Shown: piece by piece, positions 9,774-17,778 of the stretch
Layout of the letters: every line of letters begins with the position of its first letter
Position numbering within the stretch: the first letter of the stretch is position 1
Source: an uncultured Maribacter sp.
GTDB taxonomy: Bacteria; Bacteroidota; Bacteroidia; Flavobacteriales; Flavobacteriaceae
DNA: 36,627 bases
NCBI GenBank assembly: GCA_938038975.1
Contig: CALHVP010000074.1
Coordinates: 1 to 36,627 of the forward strand
Reading direction: 5' to 3'
Position numbers and translations under genes: made by a program
The notes under the pieces: model-generated
Told to the model about the DNA's origin: nothing
Seen by the model: only the letters and a program-made list of their open reading frames with translations
The model's database searches: none

Positions 9774-12116
9774 CTAAAAATCCAAATCTTCCAAATCTTC
9801 TTCAAGATCAATATCTTTTCGTAATGACGTATTGAATTTATCACAATCAACCTCGATAGACATATTTTCTGGTTTCTCAAAATCTTCCTTAGATATACCT
9901 AATTCTTCTATCGCATAGTTCTTCTTCATATATAAGCCCCAAATTGGTAAAGCCATAGTAGCACCTTGTCCATAAGTAATAGTTTTAAAGTGCGTAGCAC
10001 GCTCTTCTCCGCCTACCCAAACTCCAGTAACCAAGTTAGGTACCATGCCCATAAACCAACCATCACTATTGTTCTGAGTAGTTCCCGTTTTACCCGCAAT
10101 AGGATTCGTTAATTCATAAGGGTAGCCTGTTATTACTTCTTTATAGACTGAGTTATTCTTATTGTAACTATGACGTAATCTGGTTCCTGAGCCTCCTTGG
10201 GTAACTCCTTTCATTAAATCTATCATGGCATAAGAAACCTCTTTGCTCAAGACATCCTTAGTTTCTGGAACGTACTCATAAAGCACTGTGCCATTCTTAT
10301 CCTCTATACGGGTAACCATTACGGGTTTTACATAAACGCCTTGGTTAGCAAATGCGCCATAAGCTCCAACCATTTCGTATACATTTACCTGTTCTGTTCC
10401 CAATGCTATAGCAGGAACTGGCAGAATTTCTTGAGAAAAACCTAAATTTTTAACGATAGACACGACCGACTCTGGCCCCACCTTATCTATAAGCTGCGCC
10501 GTAACGGTATTCACAGAATTCGCTAGGGCATACTTTAATGTCATGTCTTTTCCAGAATATTTAAAATCTGAATTACGTGGACACCAAGGCTCCATGTTAC
10601 CATGTTTTCCAGCTTCAATGCAATACTGGGTGTCTGGCAAAGTTTCACAGGGTGATAATCTCAATTGATCTATTGCCGCAGCATAAACAAATGGTTTAAA
10701 TGTTGATCCCGCTTGTCTGGATCCTTGTATTACATTATCGTATTGAAAATGCTTATAATCTATACCGCCTACCCATGCTTTTACATGACCAGATTGCGGT
10801 TCCATAGACATCATAGATGCTCTAAGAAATGTTTTGTAATATCTAATGGAATCCATAGGAGTAAATATGGTATCCTTTTCTTGGGTTTCGCTTTTCCAGT
10901 CAAAGACAGTCATCTCTGTCTTTTTGGTAAACGATTCACGTATTTCCTTTTCTGATTTCCCTGCATCTTTCATCTTTCTCCATCTTTCAGAAGTCTTGAT
11001 CGCACGTTCCATTATACGATCCGTTTCGTCAGTTGTTAAATCTAAAAAAGGAGCCGTAGGATTCCGTTCTTTCGTGTTCTGCACAAAAAATTCAGCCTGT
11101 AAACGTTTCATATGCTGGGTTACGGCTTCTTCAGCATTTTGTTGCATTCTTGAGTCAATGGTTGTGTAAATTTTTAACCCATCTAAATACAAGTTGTAAC
11201 GATCTCTTTCTCCTTCTCTTGCGGGTTTTGGGTTTTTATCTATCCACCCTTTCATAAAACGTTGCAAGTACATCCTAAAATAGGTAGCTAAACCTTCTCT
11301 ATGGCTTTCTGGATTAAAATTGATATCCATTTTTAATGCTTGCAAGGAATCTTTCTCTGCCTCTGTTATATAATCGTATCTGGCTAGTTGCCCTAGAACA
11401 ATGTTTCTCTTTTTCAGCGTAAGCTCCTCTCTACGCATTGGATTAAAAAGCGAAGAGTTTTGAAGCATCCCAACCAACATAGCGGATTCTTCTATTTTTA
11501 AATTCTTAGGTTCTTTTCCAAAATAAATTCTGGAAGCAGAACGTATTCCATCAGCATTATTACCAAAATCATAGATATTAAGATACATAGCTATAATTTC
11601 TTCTTTGGTATAACTACGCTCTAACCGAATAGCTAATACCCATTCTTTTAATTTTTGTTGTATGGTCTCAAACTTGTTTCTAGACCTTACGCCTACAAAA
11701 AGCTGTCGTGCTAATTGTTGTGTAATCGTACTTGCACCACCACGTTTTCCTAGATAAAACGCAGCTCTAAGCGTACCCCTTGCATCTATCCCGGAATGGT
11801 CTCTAAAGCGAATATCTTCACTTGCTATTAGGGTATTTACCAAATTTTCTGGTAAGTCTTCATAATTGACATCTGTACGGTTATCATCTAGGTAAAATTT
11901 ACCTAGTAAGTCCCCATCTGAAGAAACAATCTGAGATGCCAAATTCGTTTGCGGATTTTCTAAATACTCATAGGGTGGAAGTTCACCAAAAAGACCCCAA
12001 GAAGCTGAAAGAAAAAGCAATGCGAAAAGCGCAATGCCAGATACAATGAGTATCCAAAACCATTTTATGTACTTGAAAAACCCAGAGGTTTGCTTCTTTT
12101 TAACCGTATTTGCCAT
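9774..12116 (-). CDS. Penicillin-binding protein 1A, transglycosylase/transpeptidase
   Basis: GT51 motifs EDIRFRDHSGID and GASTITQQLARQLF; transpeptidase GSTFKPFVYAAAI and GKTGTTQNNSDGWF. Confidence 0.95.
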   Translation of the reverse strand: MANTVKKKQTSGFFKYIKWFWILIVSGIALFALLFLSASWGLFGELPPYEYLENPQTNLASQIVSSDGDLLGKFYLDDNRTDVNYEDLPENLVNTLIASEDIRFRDHSGIDARGTLRAAFYLGKRGGASTITQQLARQLFVGVRSRNKFETIQQKLKEWVLAIRLERSYTKEEIIAMYLNIYDFGNNADGIRSASRIYFGKEPKNLKIEESAMLVGMLQNSSLFNPMRREELTLKKRNIVLGQLARYDYITEAEKDSLQALKMDINFNPESHREGLATYFRMYLQRFMKGWIDKNPKPAREGERDRYNLYLDGLKIYTTIDSRMQQNAEEAVTQHMKRLQAEFFVQNTKERNPTAPFLDLTTDETDRIMERAIKTSERWRKMKDAGKSEKEIRESFTKKTEMTVFDWKSETQEKDTIFTPMDSIRYYKTFLRASMMSMEPQSGHVKAWVGGIDYKHFQYDNVIQGSRQAGSTFKPFVYAAAIDQLRLSPCETLPDTQYCIEAGKHGNMEPWCPRNSDFKYSGKDMTLKYALANSVNTVTAQLIDKVGPESVVSIVKNLGFSQEILPVPAIALGTEQVNVYEMVGAYGAFANQGVYVKPVMVTRIEDKNGTVLYEYVPETKDVLSKEVSYAMIDLMKGVTQGGSGTRLRHSYNKNNSVYKEVITGYPYELTNPIAGKTGTTQNNSDGWFMGMVPNLVTGVWVGGEERATHFKTITYGQGATMALPIWGLYMKKNYAIEELGISKEDFEKPENMSIEVDCDKFNTSLRKDIDLEEDLEDLDF

Positions 12117-12120
12117 CGGA

Positions 12121-12606
12121 TTAAGGGGTTATTTTTGTTATTTCAATACCCACATCTGTAATACCTTCCAATCCAATGACACCTGAAACCGTGCCATTTT
12201 TACGCATTGCATGTGAGACTTCTAAAGTATATACGCCTGAAGTAGAAAAAACGATGTTTTCCTTATACCATAATTTATTCTCTTTGATACTGCCATTACC
12301 CTTACCTAGCCAAGTGCCATCTGGTAGAGCCATCGTATATTCCAGTGTGTCCTGTATTACTTTACCTTCTGGTGTATTTAAAGAAGTAATTAAAAAAAGA
12401 TTACTGTAAGGGAATTTTTCATCATTCCTAACATTTATAAACATATCGTACTCTTGAAGTGAATCTATCTCTGAGAATGAGAATTCAATCCTATCTTCTT
12501 TGTTCCATATTGCCCCATCTACACTTTTATATTCAGAATGTACAAGGTTATCGTTGCAAGATGCAACCAAAACAAAGAGTATAAATAAACAGATATTATT
12601 ACGCAT
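12121..12606 (-). CDS. gldH: Gliding motility lipoprotein GldH
   Basis: Lipobox LFVLVASC from the ATG at 12606; GldH-like body, between ricT and PBP1A; the longer ORF to 12816 overlaps ricT. Confidence 0.85.
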   Translation of the reverse strand: MRNNICLFILFVLVASCNDNLVHSEYKSVDGAIWNKEDRIEFSFSEIDSLQEYDMFINVRNDEKFPYSNLFLITSLNTPEGKVIQDTLEYTMALPDGTWLGKGNGSIKENKLWYKENIVFSTSGVYTLEVSHAMRKNGTVSGVIGLEGITDVGIEITKITP

Positions 12607-13843
12607 TATTAGGCTTTCCTTTTCTGTTGTTATTTCTTCGATTATTACTATTGGAGTTACCGTTGGTATTATTGCTTGAATTCGTACTGGTGTTACCTTT
12701 ACTCCTGTTCTTGTTTTTATTTCTATTTCTACTTCCGCTACTTTTACTCTTAGGTTTATCAAATCTTGTGAGGCTATCTTGACCAACAACGTTCTCAAAC
12801 ACCACTTTTTCTTCAATAATATTTTCTACAGCATAGGCTTCAAGACTAACGACTTTTTCCTTATTCTTGTTTTTTTCTAAAATCTCATTTACTCTGTCCT
12901 TAGACAGCACATGCCAATTAGCAGGCTCATCCCTATATGAGAACCACAACATCTCCTTGAAAATATCGGTTTTCTGACAAAAAGCTAAACCCTTCTCTGT
13001 AAAAAGTTTTGTGTCTTGGGATGGAAAGTCCTTTAGTGCATCTAAATAAACATCCAATTCATAATTAAGGCAGCACTTAAGTTTCCCGCATTGCCCAGCT
13101 AATTTTTGAGGATTAAGAGATAGTTGCTGATACCTAGCCGCAGACGTACTAACGGATCTAAAATCTGTTAACCAGGTAGAACAACAAAGTTCCCTACCAC
13201 ATGAGCCAATACCTCCTAAACGTTGCGCTTCTTGTCTATAGCCAATCTGACGCATCTCTATTCGAATACCAAATGCTTTGGCCATGTCTTTGATAAGCTG
13301 CCTAAAATCCACGCGATCTTCAGCGGTGTAATAAAATGTAGCCTTAGAACCATCACCCTGAAACTCTACATCTGAAATTTTCATTTGAAGCTTCAAAATG
13401 ATAGCAATTTCTCGCGCACGTTTTTTTATTTCATCTTCTCTATCTCTACATTTTTGCCAAATGTCTATATCCTTTTGAGAAGCTTTTCTATATACTTTAG
13501 GAAAGTTCTCTACTTTAAAATCTTCTTTTTTGCGTTTCATTTGAACACGCACAAGCTCCCCTGTTAAGGTAACCATGCCTATATCATGCCCTGAAGTAGC
13601 CTGAGTAGCAACTATATCACCAATAGAAAGTGAAAGATTCTCTGTATTCTTAAAAAATTCTTTTCTGCTATTTTTAAATCTGACTTCTACAAAATCAAAC
13701 GGCTTTTCCCCATTGGGAAGTGCCATGTTTGAAAGCCAATCGAAAACTGTTAATTTATTGCAACCATCCGTACCGCAAGTGCCATTATTCTTGCATCCCT
13801 TAGGTTGTCCATCCTTACCGGTAGAACAACTGCTACACCCCAT
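12599..13843 (-). CDS. ricT: PSP1-domain regulatory iron-sulfur-type protein (RicT/YaaT family)
   Basis: GGIGSCGRELCCSTWL and LAGQCGKLKCCLNYE; Cys-rich N-terminus; Asn/Ser/Arg-rich tail. Confidence 0.88.
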   Translation of the reverse strand: MGCSSCSTGKDGQPKGCKNNGTCGTDGCNKLTVFDWLSNMALPNGEKPFDFVEVRFKNSRKEFFKNTENLSLSIGDIVATQATSGHDIGMVTLTGELVRVQMKRKKEDFKVENFPKVYRKASQKDIDIWQKCRDREDEIKKRAREIAIILKLQMKISDVEFQGDGSKATFYYTAEDRVDFRQLIKDMAKAFGIRIEMRQIGYRQEAQRLGGIGSCGRELCCSTWLTDFRSVSTSAARYQQLSLNPQKLAGQCGKLKCCLNYELDVYLDALKDFPSQDTKLFTEKGLAFCQKTDIFKEMLWFSYRDEPANWHVLSKDRVNEILEKNKNKEKVVSLEAYAVENIIEEKVVFENVVGQDSLTRFDKPKSKSSGSRNRNKNKNRSKGNTSTNSSNNTNGNSNSNNRRNNNRKGKPNNA

Positions 13844-14036
13844 ATTTTATATATTGATTCCAAAAAACGACTTGTTTTTCGGATTAAGGTTCGTAAAAAA
13901 CTATATCTTAAACGTAAAGATACTATTTTTTTGATGTGATATATAGGTGTGGTGTTGGATGTTACAAGCAGTACATACTAATTTAGATTTTCCTTGTTTT
14001 TCTAGACTACAATTGCAACTATGAAGAAAGCAACAA

Positions 14037-15068
14037 TCACTTCTTAAATTTTAAGACCTCAGAGCGACCCTTCTTAAATATTTTATTGCTTACTGTTTTA
14101 CCTCTACGCAACGCTTTTTGCTCTTCAAATGGCAACTCGTGTACCGTTTTACAATCATCAGAACAACAATTATTCATTTTCCCTGCACAGGCTTCGCATT
14201 GTATAAATAATAAGTGACAGGCCTCATTAGCACAATTTACATGTTCGTCACAAGCCGCTCCACACTGATGGCAACTAGCAATAACATCCTTAGATATGCG
14301 CTCTCCCCTACGATGGTCAAAAACAAAATTCTTACCCTTAAACTTATTCTCTAATTCTTGATTTTCTACCTGTCTTGCATATTCTATAATACCACCTTCC
14401 AATTGGTAGACTTGTTTAAATCCTTTATGCTTATAGTAGGCACTTGCTTTTTCGCAACGAATACCGCCAGTGCAATACATGACTAACTTTTTATCTTCTT
14501 TATGATTTGCTAAATCAGCTTCTATAATATCTAAAGAATCTCTAAATGTGTCTACATCTGGTGTAATTGCATTTTTGAAATGGCCTATTTCACTTTCGTA
14601 GTGATTTCTCATGTCTACCAAAACAGTGTCTGGATCCTCTATAAGTTCATTAAACTCTGATGCATTTACATGAACTCCTATATTAGTAACATCAAAAGAA
14701 GCGTCATTTAGTCCATCTGCAACAATTTTATTACGAACCTTAACCTTCAATTTTAGGAATGACATATTATCCTGCTCAATTGCAACATTAAGTCGAACTC
14801 CTTTTAAAAAAGAGATGCTATCTAAATGCGTTTTAAAACCCTCAAAATTTTCTGCTGGAATAGACAATTGTGCATTTATACCTTCATAGGCTACATAAAT
14901 ACGGCCTAAAACCTCTAAAGCATCCCAATGTATGAATAGATGGTTTCTAAATATAGTAGTGTTTTGAATGTGGGCATATGCGTAGAAAGAGATAGTAAGA
15001 CGTTCTTTTCCAGCTTCTTCAATCAAAGCTGCTCTTTCCTTAGCACTTAATGTATTGTACAGTTGCAT
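14037..15068 (-). CDS. trhO: Rhodanese-related sulfurtransferase, tRNA uridine hydroxylase
   Basis: Rhodanese loop VMYCTGGIRCEKASAYYKHKGF; Cys-rich C-terminal zinc-like region. Confidence 0.92.
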   Translation of the reverse strand: MQLYNTLSAKERAALIEEAGKERLTISFYAYAHIQNTTIFRNHLFIHWDALEVLGRIYVAYEGINAQLSIPAENFEGFKTHLDSISFLKGVRLNVAIEQDNMSFLKLKVKVRNKIVADGLNDASFDVTNIGVHVNASEFNELIEDPDTVLVDMRNHYESEIGHFKNAITPDVDTFRDSLDIIEADLANHKEDKKLVMYCTGGIRCEKASAYYKHKGFKQVYQLEGGIIEYARQVENQELENKFKGKNFVFDHRRGERISKDVIASCHQCGAACDEHVNCANEACHLLFIQCEACAGKMNNCCSDDCKTVHELPFEEQKALRRGKTVSNKIFKKGRSEVLKFKK

Positions 15069-15107
15069 GCTATACCAATTTTAAGTTAAAGAATTCATTT
15101 AAGGGTG

Positions 15108-15115
15108 TAAAGGTA
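15108..15115 (-). promoter_or_regulatory. Putative trhO -7 element TACCTTTA
   Basis: Near match to TAnnTTTG on the minus strand, 40 bp upstream of the start. Confidence 0.4.
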
Positions 15116-15171
15116 CTGATTATTGAAAACTAAATAAGTAGAGCGTTTGGCAAAAAACAAGGATGTAAAAT

Positions 15172-15197
15172 AAAAAGAGCCTTAGTTTCCTAAGACT
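15172..15197 (-). terminator. Orphan intrinsic terminator, minus-strand orientation
   Basis: Minus strand AGAGTCTTAG-GAAA-CTAAGGCTCT followed by TTTTATTTT; no annotated gene upstream of it. Confidence 0.7.
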
Positions 15198-15199
15198 CT

Positions 15200-15280
15200 T
15201 TATTGGCTATTCCATTTTGTCTTCTTCATAGCATTCTTTAGAATATAAAAAAGGATATAGCCACCGATAACCGTTATCAC
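15200..15280 (-). CDS. Candidate small membrane ORF, 26 aa: (V/M)ITVIGGYILFYILKNAMKKTKWNSQ
   Basis: GTG start, TAA stop directly at a minus-strand terminator; one hydrophobic segment followed by Lys residues. Confidence 0.3.
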   Translation of the reverse strand: MITVIGGYILFYILKNAMKKTKWNSQ

Positions 15281-15616
15281 TAAAACAACGGATTAAATAC
15301 GTTTACCAACCAATATATTTATTAGATAGTAAATCTTTGAAAAGGTTGCGTCCTTACGTTACATTTTTTTAGATTTATACGTTTCGTAATTCACAAAAGA
15401 ATTTTATTTGAAAATAATCCAAGCTCAAAGGAGATTCCAATTTAAGACACCCAAAAAATGAACATCATATTTAACAAAATTAGCCCCACACTAATAGTTT
15501 CAAAAAAAGAAATGCTAATTTAGCAGTCCATTTATTATTCTCGATAATCACTAACCACTAGGTACATTTGAAATAATATATGCGAAAAGAAACCCAGAAA
15601 CGATTTCTTTCATTTA

Positions 15617-15624
15617 TACCTTTA
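15617..15624 (+). promoter_or_regulatory. Putative recA -7 element TACCTTTA
   Basis: Near match to TAnnTTTG, 21 bp upstream of the recA ATG. Confidence 0.4.
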
Positions 15625-15645
15625 GATATTAAAAAATAAGACACT

Positions 15646-16653
15646 ATGAGTTCGGAAAAAGAAGCAAAATTAAAAGCACTAAAATTAACCCTAGATAAAA
15701 TGGACAAAACCTACGGAAAGGGTGCCGTCATGAAATTAGGGGATAGCGTTGTTGCTGATGTAGAGGTGATTCCTTCCGGGTCATTGGGACTAGATATAGC
15801 TTTAGGCGTAGGTGGATACCCAAGAGGGAGGGTTGTTGAAATTTACGGACCTGAATCTTCAGGTAAAACCACACTAACCTTACACGCTATTGCAGAAGCA
15901 CAAAAAAATGGAGGTATCGCAGCCTTTATTGATGCTGAGCATGCTTTTGACCGCTTTTATGCTGAAAAGTTAGGCGTAGATATAGATAATCTTATTATTT
16001 CACAGCCAGACAATGGTGAACAAGGATTAGAAATTGCTGATAACCTTATCCGATCGGGTGCTATTGATATTGTAGTTATTGATTCTGTTGCTGCTCTAAC
16101 ACCAAAAAGTGAAATTGAAGGTGAAATGGGTGATTCTAAAATGGGACTTCACGCACGATTAATGTCACAAGCATTAAGAAAACTTACAGGTTCTATTAGT
16201 AAGACTGGTTGTACTGTTATTTTCATTAACCAGTTACGTGAAAAAATTGGTGTTATGTTTGGTAACCCAGAAACCACGACTGGTGGTAATGCACTTAAAT
16301 TTTATGCTTCTGTAAGACTAGACATAAGAAGATCTACACAGATAAAAGATACAGATGGTAACGTACTAGGTAATAAAACCCGAGTTAAGGTTGTAAAAAA
16401 CAAAGTAGCCCCACCATTCCGTACTACCGAATTTGATATTATGTATGGTGTAGGAATCTCTAAAGTAGGAGAAATCATTGACCTTGGGGTAGAATATGAA
16501 ATTGTTAAAAAAGCAGGTTCTTGGTTCAGCTACGGCGACACCAAACTTGGACAAGGTAGAGACGCAGTAAAAGCCTTATTATTGGATAATCCTGAACTTT
16601 TTGAAGAATTAGACGGTAAAATTAGAGAGGCTATTAATGCATTAAATTCTTAA
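15646..16653 (+). CDS. recA: Recombinase RecA
   Basis: [17 protein letters not shown] Walker [46 protein letters not shown]. Confidence 0.99.
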   Translation: MSSEKEAKLKALKLTLDKMDKTYGKGAVMKLGDSVVADVEVIPSGSLGLDIALGVGGYPRGRVVEIYGPESSGKTTLTLHAIAEAQKNGGIAAFIDAEHAFDRFYAEKLGVDIDNLIISQPDNGEQGLEIADNLIRSGAIDIVVIDSVAALTPKSEIEGEMGDSKMGLHARLMSQALRKLTGSISKTGCTVIFINQLREKIGVMFGNPETTTGGNALKFYASVRLDIRRSTQIKDTDGNVLGNKTRVKVVKNKVAPPFRTTEFDIMYGVGISKVGEIIDLGVEYEIVKKAGSWFSYGDTKLGQGRDAVKALLLDNPELFEELDGKIREAINALNS

Positions 16654-16735
16654 ATAAAAGGAATTATTTACTATTTTATTTAAACCACACGCAACCCTTG
16701 TGGTACATTTTCATCTTAAAACTAAAAGAAGTGTT

Positions 16736-17152
16736 ATGATGAGGAAAAAAATCATCCTCCTAGTTGTATGTTTAGGTACAATTTTAGGAGGTTGTTCTAC
16801 CGATGATGAGCCAAACTTTCATTTTACAGCCTTACGCATAGCATCGGCAGAATTACCAGAATCTTTTGAACTTAATCAAACCTATCAGATTTTTGTGGAC
16901 TACAATCTACCTAACGGGTGTTCCGCATTTGAAGGTTTTGAAGTAACCCAAGAAGATACTACTACACGCACTGTTGTGGCCATTGGTTCTGTAAGAACAG
17001 ACATTGAGCCCTGTACTACAGAAATTATAGAGGGACAAGCTTTTTTTAACTTTGTCGTTATTTATAATCAGCCCTATACATTTAGATTCCTACAAGGAGA
17101 AAATAGCGAAGGTGAACCAGAATACCTTGAGGTCGTTGTGCCTGTAAACTAA
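16736..17152 (+). CDS. Hypothetical lipoprotein
   Basis: MMRKKIILLVVCLGTILGGCS signal/lipobox, about 138 aa. Confidence 0.65.
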   Translation: MMRKKIILLVVCLGTILGGCSTDDEPNFHFTALRIASAELPESFELNQTYQIFVDYNLPNGCSAFEGFEVTQEDTTTRTVVAIGSVRTDIEPCTTEIIEGQAFFNFVVIYNQPYTFRFLQGENSEGEPEYLEVVVPVN

Positions 17153-17177
17153 TACTTCAAATAACCTAATCCATTTA

Positions 17178-17741
17178 GTGAGTCTAGACCAACTCATAGC
17201 GAACTGTAAAAAAGGTGACCGTAAGTCACAGGAGCAACTGTACCGTAAATATTCTGGCGTATTATATAGTATATGCCTAAAATATTCTAACAATAGAACA
17301 GAAGCAGAGGATAGCCTTCATGATAGTTTTATGACTATTTATGAAAAGATGGAGCAATACCAATCTAAAGGTTCTTTTGAGGGGTGGATGAAACGGATTA
17401 CAGTAAATACAGTTTTACAGAAATACAGAAAAGAAGAGCATCTTAATGTCGTAAGCGAAAATATTGAAGAAGAGGTTTCAGTTGAGGTAGAACAAAATGA
17501 TATTGGCCTACAAACTCTATTGGGATACATAAGAGAATTGCCCAACAAGTACAGAACAACGTTTAATTTATATGTACTAGATGGACATACTCATAAAGAG
17601 ATAAGTGAACTCTTAGGGACCTCGGAAGGAACATCAAAATCTAACCTTGCGAGAGCAAGAATATTGTTAAAAGAAAAAATAGAAGCCAAGGTAAGCCCAA
17701 CTATAATAGGTTTACTAATCATGGCCTTAAATACGTTATGA
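17178..17741 (+). CDS. ECF-type RNA polymerase sigma-70 factor
   Basis: Region 2 AEDSLHDSFMTIYEKMEQY, region 4 LPNKYRTTFNLYVLDGHTHKEISELLGTSEGTSKSNLARAR; GTG start. Confidence 0.92.
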   Translation: MSLDQLIANCKKGDRKSQEQLYRKYSGVLYSICLKYSNNRTEAEDSLHDSFMTIYEKMEQYQSKGSFEGWMKRITVNTVLQKYRKEEHLNVVSENIEEEVSVEVEQNDIGLQTLLGYIRELPNKYRTTFNLYVLDGHTHKEISELLGTSEGTSKSNLARARILLKEKIEAKVSPTIIGLLIMALNTL

Positions 17742-17778
17742 TTCTAAAGGAATCAATATTAAAATTAAGTCTTAAAAG

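Noticed and set aside
10846-11169. ORF of 107 aa on the + strand
   Set aside because: Antisense to the PBP1A gene; no recognisable motif.
12620-12770. Repetitive-looking stretch that might be a CRISPR-like or satellite repeat
   Set aside because: It encodes the Asn/Ser/Arg-rich RicT tail; no fixed repeat unit or spacer structure.
12607-12816. N-terminal 70 aa extension of the gldH ORF
   Set aside because: Out-of-frame translation of the repetitive ricT tail; the real start with signal peptide and lipobox is at 12606.
15461-15525. 21-aa ORF (MNIIFNKISPTLIVSKKEMLI) upstream of recA
   Set aside because: Very short, no terminator or coupling, composition compatible with random AT-rich sequence.
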